Below are positions 1-8,079 of a DNA stretch of 24,768 nt, piece after piece. Source of the stretch: JANRKH01 sp033763595 (lineage in GTDB: Bacteria > Pseudomonadota > Alphaproteobacteria > Rickettsiales > Rickettsiaceae); NCBI GenBank assembly GCA_033763595.1, contig JANRKH010000044.1, positions 1 through 24,768 on the forward strand, read 5' to 3'. Position 1 is the first letter of the stretch. Each line of letters starts with the position of its first letter. Under the pieces are notes generated by a model. That model was not told the origin of the DNA and searched no databases. It saw nothing but the letters and a program-made list of their open reading frames with translations. The position numbers and the translations under genes were made by a program.

Positions 1-780
1 TCATCTCTTGCATCTATCATACCTGGAACATTAATAGTAGATAAGGTACTTACTCGTGTTAATGACTTTGTAAAAACAAAAGAATTAAAGACAAGCGCAA
101 GGAAAATAACTCATCTTGCAGCAACTGATATAGAAATATATGATTTTGCTGGAAAACTTGTAAATAGGATAGTGTCTAATTCTGATTATCAGCAGAAAAT
201 ATTAAGCCTAACAGAAAATTCATTTGAAGAAGAAGATAGAAGATTCTTCAATAAAATACGCAATCTATTTAACAAAATAGGACAAACATTCGATGAAGCT
301 CTATATGGCGCAAAATATAAATCTTTACATGAAAAGCTTGGCGCAATTGATGCAGGTAAGTTAATAGAGACTTATTTGGCTGATGAGAATATTGTTATTC
401 ACACAGAAGAAGATAGAGAAATATTAGCTGATAGATTCTATGAAGAGATGATATCACACACCCATAACTCCTCATACATAACGCAGCAGACTCTACATAG
501 TAGAAGTATATTCATCTTGCAAGGCATAATATATGACAATCCACTTCTTAACTTCCTATCTAAAAAGGAAAATAGAGAAATGCTCAAAGAATTAACAAAA
601 TATCCACTCACTTCAAGAGGAGTTAGTAAGCTTACAGATATTTTTGACCATAAAGAAGCAGGAGCCTTAGGCTCATCAGGTGAACTTCTAGATGTATCCT
701 TAGAGACCACAAGAACATTCGAAGTTTCAAGCTCTTTACTTGGCAGCGAATCTTTTCACGAATCACCCCAAGACTTCTGA
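1..780 (+). CDS. Hypothetical protein, 3' part only
   Basis: The reading frame is open from the first base of the window to a TGA at 778-780, giving 259 visible residues, so the true start lies upstream. An in-frame GTG at 172 is only an internal codon because the frame stays open before it. The visible protein is hydrophilic, with charged helical stretches (for example EEEDRRFFNKIRNLFNKI) and a Ser/Glu-rich tail ending in SPQDF. I see no membrane segment, signal peptide, catalytic motif or repeat. I do not recognise the family. Large soluble proteins of this composition are common as lineage-specific proteins or effectors in intracellular bacteria, but nothing here proves such a role. Confidence 0.75.
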   Translation, partial: SSLASIIPGTLIVDKVLTRVNDFVKTKELKTSARKITHLAATDIEIYDFAGKLVNRIVSNSDYQQKILSLTENSFEEEDRRFFNKIRNLFNKIGQTFDEALYGAKYKSLHEKLGAIDAGKLIETYLADENIVIHTEEDREILADRFYEEMISHTHNSSYITQQTLHSRSIFILQGIIYDNPLLNFLSKKENREMLKELTKYPLTSRGVSKLTDIFDHKEAGALGSSGELLDVSLETTRTFEVSSSLLGSESFHESPQDF

Positions 781-832
781 GAGCTAAGTAAAAATCTCGC
801 GAATTAGAGTGGATAAATTGTACGACTTAAAG

Positions 833-980
833 TACGCAGGGTTTTGTGTAGATTTCTATATAAACCGTGATTTCGTTGTTATTTTAGTGCTAGGATCCTT
901 ATCATCAGCTACTTAAGTTTTCTTTTGCAAAACTGCCTGAACGCCTTTTCGTTATAAAGAAATATACACAGATTCTGGTA
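833..980. mobile_element. Family B miniature inverted-repeat element, copy 1
   Basis: The left end contains TTGTGTAGATTTCTATATAA (from about 844) and the right end, read on the other strand, contains CTGTGTATATTTCTTTATAA. These form imperfect terminal inverted repeats of about 20 bp. Extending to flanking TA dinucleotides gives about 148 bp. It holds no ORF. The same end sequences recur at 21082-21233, where the length is 152 bp, which defines the family. Confidence 0.6.
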
Positions 981-1000
981 CTATTCTGAAAATCCAAGAA

Positions 1001-1154
1001 TAGGCCTCTCCTAAAAACTCTACTCCTAGAGGCAATTGCGCCGCCCGCGCAAGTATAGCAGAATCATCACGCGCCTTCTGTTACGCTTGCGGTTTTGCGC
1101 TCCGCCTGTGCCTACTACTAGCTTGCAAGTAAGCGAGTTTCCGAAGAAGCCTTA
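1001..1154. mobile_element. Family A miniature inverted-repeat element, copy 1
   Basis: It starts TAGGCCTCTCCTAAAAACTC and ends in ...GAAGCCTTA, with degraded terminal inverted repeats. The left end and the interior (CTACTCCTAG, GGCAATTGC, CCGCCCGCGC) match copies at 12373 and 24413. All three measure 153-156 bp, which supports a discrete element. It is more GC-rich than its surroundings and non-coding. It lies 20 bp from the family B copy on its left. Confidence 0.6.
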
Positions 1155-1159
1155 TGAAA

Positions 1160-1254
1160 TAATGTGGACGAGAAACTAAGCTATTATAAATTGGCTAACA
1201 AATTAGGTAAACGGTGAGCTACAAAGTAAAGGTTAAAAATGGGATTTTGTATTA
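1160..1254 (+). mobile_element. Family D miniature inverted-repeat element (D1)
   Basis: The right end reads AAAAATGGGATTTTGTATTA, which is the diagnostic family D right end. The left part (TAATG...ACTAAGCTA) resembles the left part of the copy at 23421. The last three bases, 1252-1254, are TTA on the + strand, i.e. the TAA stop codon of the minus-strand gene at 1252-2541. The element therefore supplies that gene's stop. Confidence 0.55.
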
Positions 1255-2541
1255 AATCTGGGCCTGATTTTCGTTTCCAAGCAGCTCAAAAGATTTTTCC
1301 GAAGTTAACACTTCTTCCAGACTTGCATCTTGCTGACCGAGCCAATGAATCAAATCATCGCAATCCCTCCGAATTATTTCATCAAATTTTTCCAGATAAG
1401 GCTCTATGAGTTCTTCATTTTTTTTGTCCCTGTAGCTATATAAGAAATATAGAAAAGTTTTTTCTATTACGTTAGGTTGTATCCTTTGTTGGTAAGCGAT
1501 CATGAGTTTCTTAAAAGCAATAGTATCACTTGTTGCTTTATCGTTTTGCGAAGATACATCTTTATAATCTGCAAATATTCTCAGCTCGGGCACATAAAGT
1601 TCATGTTGCTTGAAATATCGCAACTTAATTAACGAATCATTGTCCAAGCTATTTTGAATAACTTTTATTGCGTCAAAATTAAATCCGGAAAGATTTTTGA
1701 AATATTGGCCGACTATGAAAAAATAGATCGACTCAATCCCAATCACTGATATTTTTGCATTGCGTGTTATTGAGATAAGAAATAAATTATCTGGCAATAA
1801 TTTGTTGTTTAAAGCCTCGATCAGCTCGTTATCGTTAAGTTTATAATCATCAATGTAAAATACAGAAATAGGCGCGCCAGATTCTTGTAAAACTAATGCC
1901 GCATTGGCAAATCTTTCCGCTGGCCCTGATTCAGTTCCTTTGTTGTTTCTAGATCTATTGCAAATGTCGCTAAATTTATCATAAGTTAAAATGTGAACAT
2001 ATTCATTCATTTTGGCCGCAAGATTAGGATCGTAAATGCTCTGCTCTACGCTTACTGAGCGCGGCGATGATAGGACTTGCTCAAGTTTTTGACTCAACTC
2101 GTACCAATCATCAAAATCTAAACATCCCCTTTTTTGATGACCAAGACCATATGGAATTAAATTAATACTATCACCATTATGAGTCAATAAGCTCGCCAGA
2201 ACAGGATCGCCTAACTCTATACTTTGGAAATCATATGTATCCACTTGACTTATATGGGTAAGACTAGATGAGCCATCTAGTCTTGGAGTTGAGGTTGTAT
2301 CAAATTCATAACCGAAACGTGTAGGTGGTTTAGTCTCTCTTTTTCCAAGATCTGTATATGACTCAGAATCTGGCGATTCCTTTGGCTTTTTTATATATTT
2401 TCTTTTTTTGGGTATAATAGTAAGATTCTGTAAATCATTTCCTTCTGTTACGGCTTGTGCTACAACAATTTGAGAACAGGCGACTTGGTCAGTAATTAAG
2501 CTGTTGTTTGTAGTTTTTTTTGGCATTTTGCTTTTTGTCAT
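1252..2541 (-). CDS. Hypothetical protein with basic, NLS-like segment
   Basis: A 429-residue protein with an ATG start and a Shine-Dalgarno-like AGGAAA a few bases upstream (minus strand). No signal peptide or membrane span is seen. Residues 1-75 are polar and disordered and include a lysine-rich stretch, PKKRKYIKKPK, at about 44-54. This resembles a monopartite nuclear localisation signal or an AT-hook-like basic patch. Residues of about 100-429 look like a folded, mostly helical domain with many aromatic residues and an acidic C-terminal helix. I recognise no family. A secreted effector is possible in an intracellular bacterium, but this is inference. The stop codon TAA is formed by the end of repeat D1, so the native C-terminus may have been altered slightly. 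Confidence 0.7.
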   Translation of the reverse strand: MTKSKMPKKTTNNSLITDQVACSQIVVAQAVTEGNDLQNLTIIPKKRKYIKKPKESPDSESYTDLGKRETKPPTRFGYEFDTTSTPRLDGSSSLTHISQVDTYDFQSIELGDPVLASLLTHNGDSINLIPYGLGHQKRGCLDFDDWYELSQKLEQVLSSPRSVSVEQSIYDPNLAAKMNEYVHILTYDKFSDICNRSRNNKGTESGPAERFANAALVLQESGAPISVFYIDDYKLNDNELIEALNNKLLPDNLFLISITRNAKISVIGIESIYFFIVGQYFKNLSGFNFDAIKVIQNSLDNDSLIKLRYFKQHELYVPELRIFADYKDVSSQNDKATSDTIAFKKLMIAYQQRIQPNVIEKTFLYFLYSYRDKKNEELIEPYLEKFDEIIRRDCDDLIHWLGQQDASLEEVLTSEKSFELLGNENQAQI

Positions 2542-2560
2542 AAGATTTCCTAGTATAAAT

Positions 2561-2803
2561 TTGCACCAAGTCCGATTTTAAAATTTATCAAATGAATTTC
2601 ATCTAGGCTCAAGGGCCTGCGCGCGAATTTATGTGGATCCTAGCACAAGGTATAGTCTTTTAGGTTGGATCAGATACTAGGCGCGAGGAGAGAAGCCTAT
2701 GAGTATTAGGTGAGCGACGAGTCAACAACGTAGCTAATTCAACATAAAAGACTATAGTTCTAAAATTCATACGTAGAGTTTAATTCTAGAGACTTGATAT
2801 TAG
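2561..2803 (-). mobile_element. Family D element (D8), interrupted by a family C element
   Basis: The left flank has GCACCAAGTCCGATTTTAAAA at about 2563, a reverse-complement version of the family D right end. The right flank, TTTAATTCTAGAGACTTGATATTA (2779-2802), matches the reverse complement of the family D left end; it is nearly the same as the end of the copy at 19752-19865. The 106-bp family C copy at 2651-2756 lies between these ends. Without it, the D element would be about 137 bp. The outer boundaries are less certain than the nested insertion. Confidence 0.5.
2651..2756 (+). mobile_element. Family C miniature inverted-repeat element, copy 1
   Basis: A 106-bp unit beginning TATAGTCTTTTAGGTTGGAT and ending, on the other strand, TATAGTCTTTTATGTTGAAT. 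These are 20-bp terminal inverted repeats with two mismatches. It matches the copy at 13863-13968 at 105 of 106 positions by eye (C versus T in GGATCAG/GGATTAG). It has no coding capacity. The near-identity implies recent spread. Confidence 0.85.
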
Positions 2804-3092
2804 AATTCTTTCACAGCTCTTCTGACGAAGAGAATGTAGACGCCTTTACTCTGCTCCGTATTTCTCTCGCTCCTCAACTAGAGGATAGTTGCGATAGAGA
2901 TCAAAAAAATGCACCTAGAAAGTAAGCATAGTCTTTCACAAAAAAGTTAATATACGTCAATAATGATATATATTAACATATCTTTTTTTGTAATTATCAT
3001 TTAACATAAGGAAAATTTAGCATAAATATTGGAATTTTTTCAAATTACTTAACAAGAAAAAAATATACGCGACAAAAGAGTCAGTATTAAGC
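2804..3092. other. Intergenic stretch with little recognisable content
   Basis: This is AT-rich spacer between the repeat cluster and the stop of the membrane-protein gene at 3093. The only structure I see is the AT-rich hairpin at 2940-2989, annotated separately. No ORF with a plausible start and length is present on either strand. Confidence 0.5.
2940..2989. terminator. AT-rich hairpin with T-runs on both sides, possible bidirectional terminator
   Basis: GTTAATATA at 2946-2954 pairs with TATATTAAC at 2969-2977. On the minus strand the stem is followed directly by six T residues (2945-2940). On the plus strand a run of seven T residues follows at 2983-2989. It lies about 115 bp beyond the stop of the minus-strand gene at 3093. 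The stem is only 9 bp and almost all A-T, so termination would be weak. Confidence 0.35.
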
Positions 3093-4751
3093 TTAGTTGC
3101 ACTCCGCTTTGAAGTCTAAAAGAAATGGTTTGAAATATATTTTGCATTTAGACCCTTCCTTGAGCTCTAGAGAACGTTTATGCCCTAGATAGAAATTATG
3201 ATATGCAATTTGATGATTTAAGCATAGATTCACATCCTGTACGTTCATTAAAGGTGAAACTTTATACGCAAGGTCAATACAGTCTTTATTAGATGACTTA
3301 TTGCTATAGTCAAAAATAATTTCGTGACCATTAGCGCTTGCTTTTTTAATCTCTCGCACTTGGTTTTCGTGGATTTCTTCCTCTAAGGATAGTTTAACTG
3401 GAATATTATCAAATGCTTTCATGATAGAAACTATTGAAATAAACAAGAGAACGAAGAGTAAGTAATGTGATTGACCAAATAACTTACCTCTTTGAATAAA
3501 TATGCAGCATGAAGCTATTAGTCCTATGACGTATATCCCTATGTATTTGATAATATAACCAGGGTCGAATGGAGTGCTATTTGCAAGAGCGCTTATAATT
3601 ATGACTGTAACGTAAGCGATAAACCCGCAAATCATAAACTTAGCCGAGACTATAACTTCTTTATGGGTTTCTTGATATTTTCTTGTTCCTCTATAAACCA
3701 CGTAAGCAAGGAAATATAAAAAAATAAATCCTTCCTTAATAAATGCAAATATCAAGTTTAACATAAAACTCAGAAAATGCCCTGAAGTTACTATAGAATC
3801 ATCTGTTATAAGTAATAATGTTGCGGGGCTAATAATGCCACCTTCTAAAAAAAGACGTCTTAATAAATGTACAATAACTGAGGCACAAGCTAAAAATATA
3901 TAGTCATTAGTACCTCCTTCGTCATTTCTCATGGATGATTTGGCATCTATAGCCCATAATATCGTGCCTGAAATTATTCCAATCACTACTCCAACCTCGT
4001 GAATTAGGGGCATTAATATAAACAAAGGCAAAAAATTTCTAGGTTTTATTTTATCTTTGCTTCTGCTTAAAAACATCATCATAATAGATGCAAAAATAAC
4101 CCCAACAATAGAGAAAGCGTTTACTGATCTCAATGCAGTGGTCGGAAGAGTAATTGCAGCAATCATTACTAAAAGTAACACAAAAGAGTTGAGTCTATCC
4201 TCTGACATGATTGGCGCAAGGAAAGCTAGGTAAATTAACAAATGCGCTAGCAAAGCTCCGCCATCGGAATAGCCAGTCAGAAGCATAAAAAAATAATGTA
4301 TTACAGCGATCGCCCTTGGATGACTTGCAAAATCAGATGTAACGGCAGTTATACTGGACTTGGTTTCGAACCCGTGCCTTGCTAACATCTCTTTTGAGGC
4401 TAAAGCCCAAAAAGCAAGATCCTCATAATATTCAATATGCGCGTAATAGTAGTAAGATCCTGATAAGATTATTATAAAAGAAATTAAAGAGATTATTAAT
4501 TTATTTTTAGAGCATAAAGAATAGAAGTTTTGATCTAATCTATACGAAACATAAAAGTGATATAGGCCTAGTATGTATAGATAATAAGAGCAGTAGTACA
4601 CAATACCGGCAGAAGATGATGCATATAAAATAAGAATAACCGAGGACAATGTTATTGGTAATGCATACTTAAAATGTAAATTTAAATTTCTGGAAAAAGT
4701 AGATGATAACCCAATAATTGAAATTATAGGTACTAGGTTCCAAATTTGCAT
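3093..4751 (-). CDS. Multipass membrane protein, possibly GT-C-type glycosyltransferase
   Basis: A 552-residue protein with about ten to twelve hydrophobic segments between residues 1 and 455 and a soluble C-terminal region of about 90 residues. A loop at about residues 108-120 contains YYEDLAFWALASKEM, followed by a conserved-looking SHPRA at about 142-146. An acidic residue in the first large loop of a polytopic protein is typical of GT-C glycosyltransferases that use polyprenyl-linked sugars, so a cell-envelope or glycan role is possible. I cannot match a specific family. It starts at ATG without a clear Shine-Dalgarno sequence; a TATAAT lies just upstream. It stands alone between repeat-rich spacers. 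An O-antigen-ligase-like or other polytopic envelope protein is the alternative. Confidence 0.75.
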   Translation of the reverse strand: MQIWNLVPIISIIGLSSTFSRNLNLHFKYALPITLSSVILILYASSSAGIVYYCSYYLYILGLYHFYVSYRLDQNFYSLCSKNKLIISLISFIIILSGSYYYYAHIEYYEDLAFWALASKEMLARHGFETKSSITAVTSDFASHPRAIAVIHYFFMLLTGYSDGGALLAHLLIYLAFLAPIMSEDRLNSFVLLLVMIAAITLPTTALRSVNAFSIVGVIFASIMMMFLSRSKDKIKPRNFLPLFILMPLIHEVGVVIGIISGTILWAIDAKSSMRNDEGGTNDYIFLACASVIVHLLRRLFLEGGIISPATLLLITDDSIVTSGHFLSFMLNLIFAFIKEGFIFLYFLAYVVYRGTRKYQETHKEVIVSAKFMICGFIAYVTVIIISALANSTPFDPGYIIKYIGIYVIGLIASCCIFIQRGKLFGQSHYLLFVLLFISIVSIMKAFDNIPVKLSLEEEIHENQVREIKKASANGHEIIFDYSNKSSNKDCIDLAYKVSPLMNVQDVNLCLNHQIAYHNFYLGHKRSLELKEGSKCKIYFKPFLLDFKAECN

Positions 4752-5355
4752 ATTTATATCTTAATTTGTTTATATTATAACATAAAATTAGATTAACAAT
4801 CCAGTTTTTTGTAAAAAAAGCCCTTGAAAACTTGTAAGTCATGGCTATAATTCGCCATGGCTTCTGAATTTATACGAGCTATTTTATACTAGCTATTTTT
4901 GGCTGATTTCTATAGTAAACTATATGTCCAGAAGATTTCGTAAATTAGTCGATTAATTAAACTATATACTAGATATTATATCGGAGGTTTTAGAATATAG
5001 ATTAGACGCTTAAATTTTACACTGTACTTGCCAAACTGTACTGGTCAATTTGATTAAATTTAATTCAATGTAATATAATATAGAAAAAATTTACTTAATC
5101 CGACTTTACTAGATTTTTTATAGAATAAAATTCGCAAAAGTCTAGACTAATTTAGATAAATCTTTTTGACTCGGTATTGATGATACAAGTCTTTATGATT
5201 ACGTGGGATCTTTTCTAGTGGAAAAATGGTTTTATTGTTTATAATTTAGGTGCCAAATTATTTGAGCCGCTATGCTTATATCAAATCCTTGTAACTTCAT
5301 TCTGAGATTTGATGTTATAAGCCAAGCGTTAAGGGAGTTTTGTTTGTCAATTTTG
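4752..5355. other. Long AT-rich spacer upstream of tRNA-Val, no gene seen
   Basis: About 600 bp without a credible ORF. A small palindrome (AGTCATGGC at 4837-4845 with GCCATGGCT at 4854-4862) and a larger interrupted one (GCTTATATCAAATC at 5274-5287 with GATTTGATGTTATAAGC at 5306-5322) are present. Neither has a T-run, so neither looks like a classical terminator. The second begins about 80 bp before the tRNA. It may be a decayed repeat or a processing structure. Confidence 0.45.
4774..4779 (-). promoter_or_regulatory. Possible -10 box for the 552-aa membrane protein gene
   Basis: A perfect TATAAT lies on the minus strand 22 bp before the ATG at 4751. No good -35 sits at 16-18 bp; GATTGT is the nearest candidate. 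In such AT-rich DNA this is only suggestive. Confidence 0.3.
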
Positions 5356-5432
<77 letters not shown>

Positions 5433-5436
5433 CTTA

Positions 5437-5535
5437 TGCCTAAGAAATATCTTATCGAGCAAGTCACGAAGCCTACTCTCGTGCTAGGTGAGCGACGAGC
5501 TAGAAGCAAGTACTTAAAAATGGGATTTGGTATTA
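5437..5535 (+). mobile_element. Family D miniature element next to tRNA-Val (D2)
   Basis: From GAGCAAGTCACGAAGCCTAC through to the right end AAATGGGATTTGGTATTA (to 5535), this matches the reverse complement of the copy at 19752-19865 almost base for base. The left end is degraded, so the boundary near the tRNA is approximate. It is non-coding; the 73-codon frame crossing it is an artefact of repeats. Confidence 0.7.
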
Positions 5536-5560
5536 TATCAATAGACCTCATTAGCAAGTC

Positions 5561-5666
5561 TATAGTCTTTTATGTTGAATTAGCTACGTTGTTGACTCGT
5601 CGCTCACCTAATACTCATAGGCTTCTCTCATTACGCCTAGTATCTAATCCAACCTAAAAGACTATA
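5561..5666 (-). mobile_element. Family C miniature inverted-repeat element, copy 2
   Basis: Reverse-complement copy of the 106-bp unit with intact ends (TATAGTCTTTTATGTTGAAT at the left; TATAGTCTTTTAGGTTGGAT on the other strand at the right). It differs from the copy at 13863 by three bases in one short internal stretch (GGCGTAATG instead of GGCGCGAGG). It is flanked by family D sequences on both sides. Confidence 0.85.
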
Positions 5667-5757
5667 GCTTGCACTTAATAATTGCTTCTACTACGCTGTC
5701 ATGTAGCCGGACTCTCTATTCAATAAGAAATGAATTTTATCGTTAAGCTTAATGATT

Positions 5758-5778
5758 GAAAAATGGGATTTGGGGTTA
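5758..5778 (+). repeat. Family D right end forming the autotransporter stop codon (D3)
   Basis: GAAAAATGGGATTTGGGGTTA is a family D right end with one altered block (GGGG for GGTA). The terminal TTA at 5776-5778 is the TAA stop of the minus-strand gene. The rest of this element may extend left to about 5679 but is too decayed to delimit. Confidence 0.5.
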
Positions 5779-8079
5779 CAAGTTTGTTCTAAAATCTAAG
5801 TAAATATTATTTGCACTGAAGTTTTTCCTGAAGCTATATTTGTATCCGAGAGATAAATTTACTAAGCTATTTCTAGAAAATTCAATTGCAAAACCTGTAT
5901 TGTAAATTAAACCAAATTTTTTTGTTGCTTTCTTTCCTATTAGAATATTGCTACCACCTTCGTCAAGTATGTACGCACTTACTTTACTAGTATTAGACAA
6001 GATCGGAGTTTCAGATCCGATAAAAATGGAAGGAATAATAGCTGCAAACTCAGTGTCATAAGCTTTACTTAACGCTAAGTCAAATTTTGAAGAAAGCTGG
6101 GACTGGAAATTTTTCTTTGCTTCTATCCTTGTAAAGTTCGTCTGCTCAGTTATTTTTTCCGAGCTTATTGATGATATCTTAATTCCGGCGCTTGGAGTTA
6201 TGAAATAATCTAAGCCTAGATCTTTGTTATAATAAAGATTAGAATCAAGTCCAATGGCGTCAAACTGGCTCTTTGCGCTTGCAAATATACTAGAACTATT
6301 ATTTATTTTGGCAAAGCTTCTGCTATATTTCAATGTCATGTCTATATTCATTTCAGGAGATAATAAATAATCACCGTAAATTACTCCAAGATATGATCTC
6401 GTGACTCTTGTATACTGGTTAGTATTATCTCGCTGAAATTTGTTACTATGTACAAGATGCGCTGCGGCGAAGCCTACAGTAAGTTTATCATCAAGGTACT
6501 CTGAATCAATGCCGAGTACAGCGCCTCTAGTATTCGTTTTTAAGTATGAGAGACTTGGTGCATTTTTTTGTTTAGCGCTTCCTGCTATAAATTTGACCCA
6601 AGGGCCAAATCTTGAGGTTTCAGGACCAGCTGCAACTCCTAAATTTTGTGTAGATTTTATTGTGCTTAATCTTGAGTTTAGTGCATCAGTAACATCAATA
6701 TCATTAACTAAGCTACTATTATTATAGAGTGTCTCTATGCATTCTTTAAAAATTTGAGCCTCTACAGGCTTATTACTTATGAAATAATATACTTCGGGTT
6801 TGATGTTTTTCAAATTACCAACAATATCGTTTACTTGGTCAGTGAGAGTCTTTTCATTGAAAAATTTTGCATAATTACCGCTAAGCAAATCGAGTTTCTG
6901 CTTCTCTTGAGACAAATTGTCAATACGAGATTTATTTTGGCCCTGGGTATTAGAGTGAGTGGCTGAGGAAGATGCATTAGTGTTTTGCGTTTCTTTATTG
7001 CCTGACTCTTGGTTAATATTAGTTGTACTCAAGACGTCTATGTCATTTGCGCTATTCACGTTTTGTGAATGCTCAGTGTTATAGTAATCAGAGATGTAAT
7101 AATAACCATTATAGCCTGCAGCCACCGTTGCAGCTCCTGCTGCTGCGGATAATGCGTTGCTGTAGCCTATTGAAGATTCACCTGGAGTCATTGTATGAGG
7201 TTCTATGAAGGTAGAATTTGGGTTTTTGAGTGCGGCTGTATTTTGTGGTTCCCTTGTATTAGACGGGCTAAAGGTATGGTCGTCAAGTGGAGGAAAAGGA
7301 TGTGGGTTTGTTTGATTATTTTGTGTCTTTTTCTTACGAACTCCTTCAGACGTTGGTGTTATAGCAGAGACCTCATCAGAGGGTATAGGATTAGATGACC
7401 CTGTCTGATTTGTAGGATCTAATGCCTCAATTCCTAATCTCACAGGGGAAGTAACAGTAGGTGTGGTATTAAAATCATCTAATCCAGCCTTGATAATGTT
7501 TTGAACTCTGTTGTTGCCGCTCGATGAAGGGGTAATAAATTCAGTAACAGGAAGTTTACCTCCCGGTTGGTTGGTATTTTGCTTAGAGTCTGATATAATA
7601 GGTATGCCTGAGAGAGTGTGTGAGCGATTTATAGCTTCTGATGCATGAAAATTTGGCGCATCTGACGTGTGCGAATCCGGTGTACTACCAGATTGTGTGG
7701 TGGTTGAGAGTTTATTAAAAGCATTGTCTAAAGCTCTTTGTGAAATCGGGCGCGCAAACGGATTGTCACCGCTAGACTCTACCTCAGAATCTGAATCCGG
7801 GTAAGAAGGTATAGTATAATCATCAGGCTCGCTATTCCTCCCGAAAAAATAGTTCAGATCATCTACTTTGCCCTCCCGTTCAAGCTGAGAGGCAAAATCT
7901 ATCTTCTGTTTAAATAGAAACCCAGCCGTGTGTTTGTCAAATCGTTCTCTAGTCCAGGGCAGGTCATCATCTGGCATAGCGTACGTCACTAAAGGAACAA
8001 GCACAAAGACGTAAAAAATAAAAAATCTCATCAAATTCTGTATCTTAGAAAATTTTGTAATATTGAAATTCATTCTCAT
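5776..8079 (-). CDS. Autotransporter (type V secretion) outer-membrane protein
   Basis: A 767-residue surface protein. Residues 1-34 are a signal peptide with hydrophobic core FFIFYVFVLVPLV and likely cleavage after VTYA. Residues of about 80-380 are rich in Ser, Thr, Asn and Pro and look disordered, with a small Ala/Gly/Tyr-rich patch near 308-334. Residues of about 385-475 are helical, as expected for the linker before a barrel. Residues of about 485-767 have alternating amphipathic strands (SRFGPWVKFIAGSAKQK onward, LGVIYGDYLLSPEMNIDMTL, ending IYLDFRTNL), typical of an autotransporter beta-domain as in rickettsial Sca proteins. The start overlaps the stop of the upstream gene as ATGA and is preceded by GGAG, indicating translational coupling. 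The stop codon comes from repeat D3, and the last residue is Leu rather than the usual aromatic. The passenger function is unknown. Confidence 0.85.
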   Translation of the reverse strand: MRMNFNITKFSKIQNLMRFFIFYVFVLVPLVTYAMPDDDLPWTRERFDKHTAGFLFKQKIDFASQLEREGKVDDLNYFFGRNSEPDDYTIPSYPDSDSEVESSGDNPFARPISQRALDNAFNKLSTTTQSGSTPDSHTSDAPNFHASEAINRSHTLSGIPIISDSKQNTNQPGGKLPVTEFITPSSSGNNRVQNIIKAGLDDFNTTPTVTSPVRLGIEALDPTNQTGSSNPIPSDEVSAITPTSEGVRKKKTQNNQTNPHPFPPLDDHTFSPSNTREPQNTAALKNPNSTFIEPHTMTPGESSIGYSNALSAAAGAATVAAGYNGYYYISDYYNTEHSQNVNSANDIDVLSTTNINQESGNKETQNTNASSSATHSNTQGQNKSRIDNLSQEKQKLDLLSGNYAKFFNEKTLTDQVNDIVGNLKNIKPEVYYFISNKPVEAQIFKECIETLYNNSSLVNDIDVTDALNSRLSTIKSTQNLGVAAGPETSRFGPWVKFIAGSAKQKNAPSLSYLKTNTRGAVLGIDSEYLDDKLTVGFAAAHLVHSNKFQRDNTNQYTRVTRSYLGVIYGDYLLSPEMNIDMTLKYSRSFAKINNSSSIFASAKSQFDAIGLDSNLYYNKDLGLDYFITPSAGIKISSISSEKITEQTNFTRIEAKKNFQSQLSSKFDLALSKAYDTEFAAIIPSIFIGSETPILSNTSKVSAYILDEGGSNILIGKKATKKFGLIYNTGFAIEFSRNSLVNLSLGYKYSFRKNFSANNIYLDFRTNL

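Noticed and set aside
172..780. GTG at 172 as a gene start
   Set aside because: The frame is open to the left edge, so GTG 172 is internal and the gene is 5'-truncated by the window.
781..1254. CRISPR-like repeats in the spacers
   Set aside because: The repeats are long, dispersed through the window, inverted relative to each other and without regular spacers or cas genes.
5274..5322. Riboswitch or terminator upstream of tRNA-Val
   Set aside because: It is an interrupted palindrome without a T-run or a known riboswitch pattern; I could not support more than a hairpin.
5436..5657. A 73-codon open frame directly after tRNA-Val
   Set aside because: It runs through repeat D2 and most of the inverted family C copy. 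Its sequence is explained entirely by repeats and it has no Shine-Dalgarno sequence or family resemblance.
6440..7398. Plus-strand open frames inside the autotransporter gene
   Set aside because: They are antisense to a continuous 767-codon gene with signal peptide and beta-domain; no independent evidence.
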